From Chitinophaga sp. CF418 (lineage in GTDB: Bacteria; Bacteroidota; Bacteroidia; Chitinophagales; Chitinophagaceae): a stretch of DNA of 64,000 bases. Below, one piece after another: positions 16,399-24,377 of the stretch. Made by a program: the position numbers and the translations under genes. The stretch covers positions 62,001-126,000 of the forward strand of contig NZ_FRCN01000001.1 of NCBI RefSeq assembly GCF_900142925.1, in the 5' to 3' direction. The notes under the pieces were generated by a model. The model made no database searches, was not told the origin of the DNA, and worked only from the letters and a program-made list of their open reading frames with translations. Position 1 is the first letter of the stretch. Every line of letters begins with the position of its first letter.

Positions 16399-17301
16399 AT
16401 GCAACAAATTGCTGTCATCGGCGCCGGTACCATGGGAAATGGTATTGCGCATGTATTTGCACAGAACGGTTTTAAAGTCAACCTCATTGATGTTTCTGCC
16501 CCGGCACTGGAACGTGCCCTGCAAACAATCGAGAAGAACCTTGACAGGCAACTGGCCAAAGCTTCTATAACAGAAGACGTTAAGCACCAGACCTTACAGC
16601 ACATTACCACCTTCACCGACTTGCCTGCTGGTGTAAAAACCGCGGAACTGGTGGTGGAGGCAGCCACTGAAAACATAGATCTGAAATTGAAGATCTTCAG
16701 GGAACTGGATACTCACACGTCTCCAGACGCCATACTGGCCACCAACACCTCCTCTATTTCCATTACCCGGATTGCTGCGGTTACCCAGAGAGCCAATAAG
16801 GTGATCGGTATGCATTTTATGAATCCTGTACCGGTGATGAAGCTGGTAGAGATCATCAATGGTTATGCCACTGAGCAGGCTGTTACTGCTGCCATTGTAA
16901 CGCTGTCAGAACAACTAGGTAAGGTGCCCTGTGTGGTGAATGATTATCCCGGCTTTATTGCCAACCGCATCCTGATGCCGATGATCAATGAAGCCATTTA
17001 TTCGCTGTATGAAGGTGTGGCTGGTGTAAACGAAATTGATACTGTCATGAAACTTGGAATGGCGCACCCTATGGGGCCATTACAGCTGGCAGATTTCATA
17101 GGCCTGGATGTATGCCTTTCTATTTTACGCGTATTACATGATGGTTTCGGCAATCCTAAATACGCACCTTGTCCCTTACTGGTGAATATGGTCACCGCAG
17201 GGTACCTGGGTGTAAAGAGCGGCGAAGGTTTCTATAAGTACGAGAAGGGAAGTAAAGACCTGGTAGTCAGCGAAAGGTTTGCGAGAGAAGTTAATATTTA
17301 A
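16399..17301 (+). CDS. hbd: 3-hydroxybutyryl-CoA dehydrogenase
   Basis: A 300-residue cytoplasmic dehydrogenase. The NAD-binding Rossmann loop is GAGTMGNGIAHVFAQNGF near the N-terminus, and the catalytic His-Glu region is GMHFMNPVPVMKLVEII. The C-terminal dimerisation domain contains DYPGFIANRILMPMINEA and MGPLQLADFIGLDVC. It interconverts 3-hydroxybutyryl-CoA and acetoacetyl-CoA in fatty acid or amino acid degradation. It could act after glutaryl-CoA dehydrogenase if a crotonase exists elsewhere. It is followed by the long inverted repeat at 17305-17420. Confidence 0.92.
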   Translation: MQQIAVIGAGTMGNGIAHVFAQNGFKVNLIDVSAPALERALQTIEKNLDRQLAKASITEDVKHQTLQHITTFTDLPAGVKTAELVVEAATENIDLKLKIFRELDTHTSPDAILATNTSSISITRIAAVTQRANKVIGMHFMNPVPVMKLVEIINGYATEQAVTAAIVTLSEQLGKVPCVVNDYPGFIANRILMPMINEAIYSLYEGVAGVNEIDTVMKLGMAHPMGPLQLADFIGLDVCLSILRVLHDGFGNPKYAPCPLLVNMVTAGYLGVKSGEGFYKYEKGSKDLVVSERFAREVNI

Positions 17302-17304
17302 GCA

Positions 17305-17420
17305 TCAGGGGTCAGGAATCCGGACAATAACCTTCACATGCGTTTGGTATTACAGTTTATGCTGTATTATCAATTGCATGAAGCAGCGCTACACGGTACG
17401 TTTCAATTCCTGACTCCTGA
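17305..17420. repeat. Long-range inverted repeat between hbd and yigZ
   Basis: TCAGGGGTCAGGAAT (17305-17319) and ATTCCTGACTCCTGA (17406-17420) pair over 15 positions with one G:U, separated by 86 nt. The sequence just before the left arm (TTTAAGCATCAGG) resembles the arm of the hairpin at 30264-30321 (TTAAGCATCAGG). The two may be members of one intergenic repeat family. The 86-nt loop is too long for an ordinary terminator. The right arm ends at the yigZ stop codon. Confidence 0.6.
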
Positions 17421-18017
17421 TTATATCTTTTTTATCTCCAGCCCCCGGATATCATTCAGCTTCAACAGCGTTAACTCCTGTACTGCTTTGGGAATACCGA
17501 TTTCCATCTCACAAAACAGCTGCAACTCCTGCATATATATCGTACAATTCTGCTGTTTCAGAACAGTCATGATGTCGTTCATAATGGTGTAGTCAAAGCT
17601 CAGTTGATATTTCGTCTCTACATTTTTCTGTACCACAGGAATAAGCTGTAACACCATAGCTGTGGACATTTTATAGGCATTAATAAGCCCCGGCGCCCCC
17701 AGCAAGGTGCCTCCAAAATAACGTACCACCACCACCAGTACATCTGTCAGCTGTTTACTGTCTATCTGCCCGAGAATAGGTTTGCCAGCGGTACCCGATG
17801 GCTCACCATCATCATTCGCTCTGAACTGCAATCCGTCTGTGCCCAGGCGGTAAGCAAAACAATGATGGGTGGCTTTGGGATGTTCCTTCTTCACTTCCTG
17901 CAGACAATCTTTCACCTGATCTGCTGTTTTTACAGGCCAGGCATATGCAAGGAACTTGCTGCCCCTGTCTTTGAATTCTGCGGTTGCTGTTTTCTCTATC
18001 GTAAAATAAACTTCCAT
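17421..18017 (-). CDS. yigZ: YigZ/IMPACT family protein
   Basis: A 198-residue protein. I start it at the ATG at 18017, just after the upstream gene stops at 18022, because MEVYFTIEKTATAEFKDRGS is the normal family beginning. The N-terminal UPF0029 (IMPACT) domain carries KATHHCFAYRLG, RANDDGEPSGTAGKPIL and VVRYFGGTLLGAPGLINAY. The C-terminal part is the smaller ferredoxin-like domain. In eukaryotes IMPACT modulates GCN2. The bacterial role is not settled. It is the last gene of the ribD - secreted protein - yigZ run. Confidence 0.9.
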   Translation of the reverse strand: MEVYFTIEKTATAEFKDRGSKFLAYAWPVKTADQVKDCLQEVKKEHPKATHHCFAYRLGTDGLQFRANDDGEPSGTAGKPILGQIDSKQLTDVLVVVVRYFGGTLLGAPGLINAYKMSTAMVLQLIPVVQKNVETKYQLSFDYTIMNDIMTVLKQQNCTIYMQELQLFCEMEIGIPKAVQELTLLKLNDIRGLEIKKI

Positions 18018-18021
18018 GCTG

Positions 18022-19554
18022 TTATTGTTTGCCGGTGGTATCAGCCTCCGGCTCATAAATGATCAGTAGCATATTGTTCTGCTGCAGATCTGTTTTTATT
18101 GTCACATATTTCCTCAATGCTCCTGCCACTATCCTCATGACGGCGGTATTCGGAGGAATACTGCCAAGATTATCAGCCAGCATAATCAGCCTGTTTTCGC
18201 CTTGTTGCAGGGTTACTTTCAGCTGCTGCCGTTGCCGCTTTACCGGGAAGCCGGTCACTACTTCCAGCCCATTCATTCGTATCGAGATACTATCACCATC
18301 TTCTGCAGCATCATCCCACAATTCAAACGTCACGTCGGCCTGTTGTACATTGATCTTCTCCAGCAGGCTTGTATGCCGCTCTGCAATACGTTTGTCATCA
18401 ACAGGCCTGAGTAAGGAAGTCCTGATGCTATCCTTCACAGGATGACCGGCATTACGCCCCTGAATATGTTTAATATCAGTTTTATCAGCTGCCACCACCT
18501 GCTGGCCGGTGGTATTTCCTGTCCCGGATACTGTCACATCTATCCTTCCCGTACCATCTTTTACATCGCTGCCAGTCAGCGGTATGTTATTCCCTTCTCC
18601 GGTTGTATTCGCAGCTACCGTTTTCACAGTATCCTTAACGGGTTTGCGTGGCAAACGGTTCAGTTGCGCCACCAGGAAAGTAGCGTACATGTTCGATCTG
18701 TCCGTGAAATCAAACATGTATGCTCCCGTAGTCGTCTTTACTTTAAAAGCACCGGTATTGGGTGGCAGACGGCCATAATTATCTGCAAACAGTGTTACAA
18801 TATTAATACCGCTATCCAGCGGTAATTGCAAAGTCCTTCCTGTTTCACTGATAAATGACTTGTCCAGCAGTTGTTTACCATTCAGCAACAGCGTGACTGT
18901 ATCTTTATCAATAGCATCCTCATCTCTGATTGACAATGGTACGATAGAATCATAAACATCCACTTTATCATAAATACCGAAGTAGATGGAATCCGCTTCG
19001 GGATGTAATATCCGGCGTGTATCCCGGTGTTGCCAGGGGATATTGTTCTGTTTTTTCAGCACAATGTCTTTACGGGAGAGCAGTTCCCGCAGCAGGTCTT
19101 TCATGTATGCATACATTTCATCGTCTGCATATAATCCCTGCATGTATAACTCATGGGAGTTGATCCACATTCGTTGCAGGCTCAGCTCCGGCGCCCCTTT
19201 CGCCTGGTAGTTTAAAGTACCGTTCAGATAAAGCATCCAGGCGCCCAGGTGAAAAGGGCTCTCCTCCACCGGATATTTTGCCCGGCCAATACCCAACTGG
19301 TTATCATTCTTTTTGGCCAATAATACTTCGTAAGTACCTGAGAAGGGAGAATAGATCACTTTCAGTTGCGCCGGATAGAGCATATCCCTTTCCGGTTTAC
19401 CTATCTGTAACTGCAGTTTGATACCGTTTGTAGTAGGCCATGGCTTGTATTCCATCGTCCAGGTGCCTACCCATTTGTCAGTCTGGCCATAACTGGTCAG
19501 AATACAGCAACAGAATACTATCAGTATGCATACAGGACGCCTCAGAAAGTTCAT
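18022..19554 (-). CDS. Secreted protein of unknown function with an internal domain duplication
   Basis: A 510-residue protein I cannot assign to a named family. Residues 1-23 are a signal peptide (cleavage near SYGQ). Residues 24-150 are a beta-rich domain (WVGTWTMEYKPWPT, GTYEVLLAKK). Two related domains follow at about 208-297 and 410-502. They share D-x-x-x-LLLNG versus ISIRMNG, LFADNYGRLPPNTGAFKV versus MLADNLGSIPPNTAVMRI, and a shared terminal strand. A Thr/Gly-rich linker of about 110 residues separates them. The gene starts within the ribD stop codon (TAATG), so it is translationally coupled to ribD despite no obvious functional link. It is probably periplasmic or surface exposed. Confidence 0.7.
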   Translation of the reverse strand: MNFLRRPVCILIVFCCCILTSYGQTDKWVGTWTMEYKPWPTTNGIKLQLQIGKPERDMLYPAQLKVIYSPFSGTYEVLLAKKNDNQLGIGRAKYPVEESPFHLGAWMLYLNGTLNYQAKGAPELSLQRMWINSHELYMQGLYADDEMYAYMKDLLRELLSRKDIVLKKQNNIPWQHRDTRRILHPEADSIYFGIYDKVDVYDSIVPLSIRDEDAIDKDTVTLLLNGKQLLDKSFISETGRTLQLPLDSGINIVTLFADNYGRLPPNTGAFKVKTTTGAYMFDFTDRSNMYATFLVAQLNRLPRKPVKDTVKTVAANTTGEGNNIPLTGSDVKDGTGRIDVTVSGTGNTTGQQVVAADKTDIKHIQGRNAGHPVKDSIRTSLLRPVDDKRIAERHTSLLEKINVQQADVTFELWDDAAEDGDSISIRMNGLEVVTGFPVKRQRQQLKVTLQQGENRLIMLADNLGSIPPNTAVMRIVAGALRKYVTIKTDLQQNNMLLIIYEPEADTTGKQ

Positions 19555-20612
19555 TATACCGTTCCCTCCTTTCTGTTGCGGTAATACAATATCCTGTCAC
19601 CATCCAGCAATGTCTCTTCCGTTAGTAAGCTGTGTGACAATACCGGCGACTTCACACCGTCCGGCAATGAATGACTCCCAATGATGACACGGGCTTCATC
19701 CCAAAGACCTGCTTCGATAAATTTATTCAGCACATAAGGCCCGCCTTCCACCAGTATGCTCAATATGCGTCTTCCATGCAAAAGCTGCATTAACTGCGGA
19801 AGAAGTGGCTGTCCAAAGTCGGCAGTGACCGTTTCAGTACCCCCTTGCTCAGCAGCTGCTTCAGCTGTGATGAATAGTGTGGGTGCAGCATCGTTCCACA
19901 AATGGTAATGACGGGGAGTTTTCAGCGTACGGTCTATTACAATTCTGACAGGGTCTTTACCTGTCCAATAGCGGTTATTCAGACGGGGATTGTCGGCTAC
20001 AGCGGTATTAGTACCCACCAGTATTCCCATTTCCTCACTCCGCCAGCGATGTACCAACCTGTCAGTCAGCGGATTTGAAATGCGTACCGGGGATCCATCA
20101 GCAGCAGCCATATAACCTGCTGCACTTTGTGCCCATTTCAGTATAATATAAGGGCGTTGCTGCTCATGAAAAGTAAAAAAACGCTCATTCAACTGCCGGC
20201 AGGCGGTCTCCAGCACATGTGTCCTCACCCTGATACCGGCTTCTTTTAATATGGCGATACCCCGTCCTGATACCTGGGAAAATGTATCCACGCAACCTAT
20301 CACCACCTCTCCTATTTTCCGGGCAACGATCAGTTCTGCACAGGGAGGTGTTTTGCCATAGTGGGCACAGGGCTCCAGGCTCACATACATAGTTGAAGCA
20401 GGGATCAGCGGTTGGTCTTCCGGCCTGACAGATCTGACACAGTTCACCTCTGCATGCGCATGGCCATACTGCTGGTGATACCCTTCACCAATGATACGGC
20501 CCTCATGCACCAATACAGCACCAACCATAGGATTGGGCGCTACATTCCCCGCTCCCAGCTTCGCCAGTTGCAGGCACCGTTGCATATAAAATTCATCAAA
20601 AGAGCTGTCCAT
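19554..20612 (-). CDS. ribD: Bifunctional riboflavin deaminase/reductase
   Basis: A 352-residue enzyme for two steps of riboflavin synthesis: deamination of the pyrimidine from GTP, then reduction of its ribose. The N-terminal deaminase domain carries the zinc motif HAEVNCV and PCAHYGKTPPCAELI. The C-terminal NADPH reductase domain begins near RPYIILKWAQSAAGYMAA and includes GILVGTNTAVADNPRLNNR. It opens a three-gene unit with the secreted 510-residue protein (1-nt overlap) and yigZ. Its promoter overlaps that of prmC. Confidence 0.93.
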   Translation of the reverse strand: MDSSFDEFYMQRCLQLAKLGAGNVAPNPMVGAVLVHEGRIIGEGYHQQYGHAHAEVNCVRSVRPEDQPLIPASTMYVSLEPCAHYGKTPPCAELIVARKIGEVVIGCVDTFSQVSGRGIAILKEAGIRVRTHVLETACRQLNERFFTFHEQQRPYIILKWAQSAAGYMAAADGSPVRISNPLTDRLVHRWRSEEMGILVGTNTAVADNPRLNNRYWTGKDPVRIVIDRTLKTPRHYHLWNDAAPTLFITAEAAAEQGGTETVTADFGQPLLPQLMQLLHGRRILSILVEGGPYVLNKFIEAGLWDEARVIIGSHSLPDGVKSPVLSHSLLTEETLLDGDRILYYRNRKEGTV

Positions 20613-20629
20613 GATAGCGTCTGATATTA

Positions 20630-20637
20630 TACTTTTG
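20630..20637 (+). promoter_or_regulatory. -7 box, prmC
   Basis: TACTTTTG, an exact match. The predicted start of transcription is near 20642, giving a leader of about 57 nt before the ATG at 20699. It is only 4 bp from the opposing ribD box. Confidence 0.5.
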
Positions 20638-20641
20638 TGTG

Positions 20642-20649
20642 CAAAAATA
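20642..20649 (-). promoter_or_regulatory. -7 box, ribD
   Basis: TATTTTTG on the minus strand, an exact match. The predicted start of transcription is near 20637, inside the prmC -7 box, so the two promoters cannot be occupied together. Confidence 0.5.
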
Positions 20650-20698
20650 TCGTTTCAGCAGGGATTTTCCCTGCACAGTACATTTTTATACGCTGCAT

Positions 20699-21556
20699 AT
20701 GACAATACAGGCCGCCTTCATACAGCTCATCACATCCCTGGCACCTATTCATGACCAGCGGGAAGCCGCCAATATCGCGCATATTGTGATGGAACATGTA
20801 ACAGGTATGTCAAAGATGGACAGGATCGTTTATAAGGACAAAGAACTGACAGCTCAGCAATCCGCACAATTGCAGCAGGCCCTTACCGCATTACTGGAAC
20901 ACCAGCCGGTGCAATACGTTACCGGTAGCAGCTGGTTCTATGGCATGGAACTGCAGGTAAATGCCAATGTGCTCATTCCCCGGCCGGAAACGGAAGAACT
21001 GGTGGAATGGATTGTGCAGGATGTGCGTAACAGTAAGCTACTTAACCGTAAGATACTTGACATAGGTACCGGCAGCGGCGCCATTCCCCTCGCTATTAAG
21101 AAAGAATTGCCCACTGCAACTGTCTGGGGCCTTGACGTTAGCACAGGTGCACTGGATACAGCCCGCGGCAATGCGCAGCAGCAGCTGCTGGATGTCCATT
21201 TTGAACTGATAGACATTCTTGATGCAACTGCGGCGAAGTCATTACCCATGTTTGATATTATTGTTAGCAATCCTCCGTATATCTGCCAGCGGGAACGTAC
21301 AGATATGCAGGAACAGGTAGTGGCTTACGAACCATCTATCGCCCTATTTGTTCCGGATGATGATGCTTTGCTGTTTTACCGGCAGATCGGGTTACTGGCC
21401 AAAGAGAAACTGAACCCGGGCGGAGTCCTGTACTTTGAGATCAATGAGGCATTTGGAGAAGAGACGGCAGAATTGTTACGCGGACAGGGATATCTCAATG
21501 TAGAAGTGAAAAAGGATCTATTTGGAAAGGACAGGATGGTGAAGGCCTTACTATAA
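20699..21556 (+). CDS. prmC: Peptide chain release factor N5-glutamine methyltransferase
   Basis: A 285-residue enzyme that methylates the Gln of the GGQ motif in release factors RF1 and RF2 with S-adenosylmethionine. I use the ATG at 20699. The frame opens upstream at a GTG (20639), but that part lies in the promoter. The helical N-terminal domain is followed by QPVQYVTGSSWFYGMEL, IPRPETEELVEW, the SAM loop ILDIGTGSGAIPLAI and the catalytic NPPY in VSNPPYICQRE. It is divergent from ribD. Confidence 0.93.
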   Translation: MTIQAAFIQLITSLAPIHDQREAANIAHIVMEHVTGMSKMDRIVYKDKELTAQQSAQLQQALTALLEHQPVQYVTGSSWFYGMELQVNANVLIPRPETEELVEWIVQDVRNSKLLNRKILDIGTGSGAIPLAIKKELPTATVWGLDVSTGALDTARGNAQQQLLDVHFELIDILDATAAKSLPMFDIIVSNPPYICQRERTDMQEQVVAYEPSIALFVPDDDALLFYRQIGLLAKEKLNPGGVLYFEINEAFGEETAELLRGQGYLNVEVKKDLFGKDRMVKALL

Positions 21557-21607
21557 AAAGGATCGCGGTTCCACATAACAACTAAGATGTTATAATGAAC
21601 CGCGATC
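21556..21607 (-). terminator. Terminator of the exbB-exbD operon
   Basis: GATCGCGGTTC (21561-21571) and GAACCGCGATC (21597-21607) are perfect 11-bp arms. An inner ATAACA/TGTTAT pair (21575-21580, 21588-21593) extends the stem. On the minus strand CTTTTTATAG follows, so it terminates the exb transcript rather than prmC. Confidence 0.8.
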
Positions 21608-21624
21608 TATATATTCAAGATATA

Positions 21625-22035
21625 CTATCCTTTACTCTGCGGATTAGCTGTAGCCAACACCACTTTCGCACCTATCTCACGGGCTACCTCCATTACCTTC
21701 ACCACATCTTCTACAGGCACCGTTTTCTCTGCATTGATCACAATGGTAGGATCTACGGTTTCACGTCCTATAGCAGGTATCAGCATTTGTTTCAGGCTTT
21801 CAAAAGGCACCTTGTTAGTACCTACAAAGAACTCCCTTTTATCATTGATGCTGATCACCACTGTCTGTTTGGCTTTGGTATTGCTTTTGGCTTTAGGCAG
21901 TGTCAGCTTGATCACGTTAGGATTAGCCAGTGTGGATACGATCAGGAAGAACAGCAGGAGAATGAACAGGATATCATTCAATGCCCCGTTGTGCAACTCT
22001 ACATGCCGTTTATTTCTTCTATTGCGTAGGTTCAT
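21625..22035 (-). CDS. exbD: ExbD/TolR biopolymer transport protein
   Basis: A 136-residue inner-membrane protein with one membrane segment at residues about 19-39. It carries the essential protonatable Asp (D21, in LNDILFILLLFFLIVST). A periplasmic ExbD/TolR domain follows (VISINDKREFFVGTNKV, DPTIVINAEKTVPVEDVVKV). With ExbB it couples the proton gradient to TonB- or Tol-dependent outer-membrane work. It follows exbB by 27 bp and ends the operon. No TonB gene is adjacent. Confidence 0.92.
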   Translation of the reverse strand: MNLRNRRNKRHVELHNGALNDILFILLLFFLIVSTLANPNVIKLTLPKAKSNTKAKQTVVISINDKREFFVGTNKVPFESLKQMLIPAIGRETVDPTIVINAEKTVPVEDVVKVMEVAREIGAKVVLATANPQSKG

Positions 22036-22062
22036 ATTTTACAATTACGAATTATCAATAAA

Positions 22063-22779
22063 TTATCTCGTTGGTTCTTGCAAAATATCAATGAACTCAG
22101 CTGAAGCTCCTTCCATTTTATTGATAACCTTGTCAATCTGTGCGTTCAGGAAGCTGTAACCGATGTAGGCCACTAACCCGATGATCAGACCTGTAGCGGA
22201 AGTGATCATTTTTACATAGATACCACCGGCGATAGTTCCCAAGGTGATATCAGATGTGATAGAGATGTTAAAGAAGGTCTGGATCATACCGGCAATGGTA
22301 CCGAGAAATCCGAACATAGGCGCGATACCTGCAATAATAGACAGGATCACTAAGTTCTTTTCCATCTTGTAAATTTCCAGTTTGCCTACATTCTCCATAG
22401 ATTTTTCGATACTCTCAATCGGTTTACCGATACGTTGTACCCCCTTATCGATCATACGTGCGATAGGACTGTTGGTGTTCTTTGACAAAGAACGGGCAGC
22501 GGAGATATTGCCGTTGGAGATATGGTCCCTGATCATGGGCATAAAATTATCTTCCAGCTTACCAGCCTTAGAGATAGTAAGATACCTTTCCACGAAAGCA
22601 AAAACAGCGATCACGGAAAGTATCCCCAATGGGATCATCAGTACGCCCCCTTTCATCAGCAGGTCGAGTAATTGAATATGCTGGTCAGCAGCTGCAACAT
22701 TTGCAGCCGCACTGGCAACCGTATCTGCCTTTGGCTGTAATAGAGAATCCTGTAATAATGTAACGAGTCCTAAGAGCAT
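22063..22779 (-). CDS. exbB: ExbB/TolQ/MotA family proton channel
   Basis: A 238-residue membrane protein with three membrane segments: residues about 44-64 (GGVLMIPLGILSVIAVFAFV), about 140-160 and about 185-205. The hallmark core is VLSIIAGIAPMFGFLGTIAGM followed by TLGTIAGGIYVKMITSATGL. An extra hydrophobic N-terminus precedes the first segment. It forms the proton channel with ExbD. Its -7 box lies at 22799. Confidence 0.92.
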   Translation of the reverse strand: MLLGLVTLLQDSLLQPKADTVASAAANVAAADQHIQLLDLLMKGGVLMIPLGILSVIAVFAFVERYLTISKAGKLEDNFMPMIRDHISNGNISAARSLSKNTNSPIARMIDKGVQRIGKPIESIEKSMENVGKLEIYKMEKNLVILSIIAGIAPMFGFLGTIAGMIQTFFNISITSDITLGTIAGGIYVKMITSATGLIIGLVAYIGYSFLNAQIDKVINKMEGASAEFIDILQEPTR

Positions 22780-22798
22780 GAAAAAAATTTTAACCTTG

Positions 22799-22806
22799 CA
22801 AAAGTA
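22799..22806 (-). promoter_or_regulatory. -7 box, exbB-exbD
   Basis: TACTTTTG on the minus strand, an exact match 19 nt upstream of the exbB start codon. Confidence 0.5.
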
Positions 22807-22899
22807 TTAAATTCAGATGCAACAAGGCCGGAAGATACCAATAATATGGTAAACATTTAACGTATGTTCTGGCAAATTATTGCCAATCAACCAACTAAA

Positions 22900-24144
22900 T
22901 CAGCTACGTTCCTCCCAAACCTGTGCCAGATGTACAATAGTCTGCACGGCTTTTTGCATGTCCTGGATACTTACGTACTCGTATTTGCTATGCAGGGCCA
23001 TTTCTCCTGTGAAGATATTAGGGCAGGGTAATCCCATAAAAGAGAGCCTGGAACCATCTGTTCCTCCCCTGATAATCAGTCTTAAAGGTTCTACGCCGGC
23101 ACGGCGGATGGCTTCTTCTGCATTGGCAGTCACCTGTGGATGCAGGTCCAGCACTTCTTTCATATTCCGGTATTGCTGTGTGATGGTCAGCGTTGCACTG
23201 GCCTGCGGATGACGGGCCAGGACCATATTCATAATATTCCGGAGAAAAGCCGCATGCTCGTCCAGCTTTGCAGTAATAAAATCACGGAGAATAAAGTCTA
23301 TCTCTGCGTGTTCGACAATACCCTGCATCCTTACAGGATGAATGAAACCCTGGCGGTCTTCCGTTGTTTCGGGAGATAAGCCGTCTTTCGGCAGGGCATC
23401 TACAATCTCGCTGGCTATTTTGATGGCACTTACAAGTTTATTCTTCGCAGCACCCGGATGCACGCTCACCCCTTGTATAATGATCTTGGCAGCATCAGCG
23501 GAAAAACTTTCCTCTTCCAGAGAACCACGTTCTCCTCCATCCATTGTATAGCCAAACTGTGCTCCCAATCTTTTCATGTCGAGTTTTTCAACACCACGGC
23601 CTACTTCTTCATCCGGTGTGAAAAGGATACGGATATCGCCATGTTTGATCTCAGGATGTGCCAGCAGAAAGTGCGCAGCATCCATGATCTCGGCAACACC
23701 GGCTTTATCGTCTGCGCCTAACAGGGTGGTACCGCTGGCGGTAATAACGTCATCACCTTTTTTCGATTGCAGGTATGGGTGTTCGGCAGCCCTGATCACT
23801 GTTCCTTCTTCCGGCAGCGTAATATCACCTCCATCATATTGCTCGTGAATAATAGGCTTCACGTTTTTACCACTACAATCGCTGGAAGTATCCATGTGTG
23901 AACAGAAGCAGATCACCGGTACGGATTTGTCAGTGTTGCCGGGAATGGTCGCATAAACATATCCATGCTCGTCCATCACAGCATCTTTGATGCCCATTTC
24001 CTGCAATTCCTGTACTAACAGCTTTCCCAGGTCCTTTTGCTTTTCTGTGGAAGGGAAGCTTTTACTCAGCGGATCTGATTGTGTATCGATCTGTACGTAG
24101 CGCATAAAGCGCTCTGTTACCGTGTATTTGTAATTGTTGAACAT
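22900..24144 (-). CDS. pepT: Peptidase T (tripeptidase)
   Basis: A 414-residue M20 family aminotripeptidase with a two-zinc centre. Ligand regions are ICFCSHMDTSSDCSG (His, Asp), LLGADDKAGVAEIMDA (bridging Asp), FTPDEEVGRGVEKLDM (catalytic Glu and ligand), YTMDGGERG and the C-terminal TGEMALHSKYEYV (His). The middle contains the M20 dimerisation domain. The protein is cytoplasmic and releases N-terminal residues from tripeptides. Its -7 box ends 4 nt before the start codon, so the mRNA may lack a leader. Confidence 0.95.
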   Translation of the reverse strand: MFNNYKYTVTERFMRYVQIDTQSDPLSKSFPSTEKQKDLGKLLVQELQEMGIKDAVMDEHGYVYATIPGNTDKSVPVICFCSHMDTSSDCSGKNVKPIIHEQYDGGDITLPEEGTVIRAAEHPYLQSKKGDDVITASGTTLLGADDKAGVAEIMDAAHFLLAHPEIKHGDIRILFTPDEEVGRGVEKLDMKRLGAQFGYTMDGGERGSLEEESFSADAAKIIIQGVSVHPGAAKNKLVSAIKIASEIVDALPKDGLSPETTEDRQGFIHPVRMQGIVEHAEIDFILRDFITAKLDEHAAFLRNIMNMVLARHPQASATLTITQQYRNMKEVLDLHPQVTANAEEAIRRAGVEPLRLIIRGGTDGSRLSFMGLPCPNIFTGEMALHSKYEYVSIQDMQKAVQTIVHLAQVWEERS

Positions 24145-24148
24145 AGTG

Positions 24149-24156
24149 CAAACGTA
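24149..24156 (-). promoter_or_regulatory. -7 box, pepT (leaderless geometry)
   Basis: TACGTTTG on the minus strand, an exact match. Only 4 nt separate it from the start codon at 24144, which places the expected transcription start at or next to the A of the ATG. Confidence 0.55.
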
Positions 24157-24327
24157 AGGAATTTAGAACTCCGGGGAATAAGCATCAGATGATTTCCATG
24201 TTCAACAGAAAAAAACACTGTTTACGCCTCACTTTCAATCCAAAACAGGATATTTATCTTTATATCCTAAAGATTAAGAACAAACAACCAAATAAAAATA
24301 TATTATCCATAATTTGTTCCACAATTA

Positions 24328-24335
24328 TAAGTTTG
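24328..24335 (+). promoter_or_regulatory. -7 box, metE
   Basis: TAAGTTTG, an exact match 42 nt before the ATG at 24378. The short leader contains no SAM riboswitch-like structure that I can recognise. Confidence 0.5.
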
Positions 24336-24377
24336 CATAGAAAAGACACAGGGTTATTATCGTTAAAATCAGTAAGT

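Noticed and set aside
17305-17420. Intrinsic terminator of hbd
   Set aside because: The arms are good but the 86-nt spacer is too long for a normal terminator, so I list it as a repeat instead.
24145-24377. SAM riboswitch before metE
   Set aside because: I looked for the conserved SAM-I helix and GGAGGGA-type segments and for SAM-II pairing and saw none; the leader is short and A+T rich.
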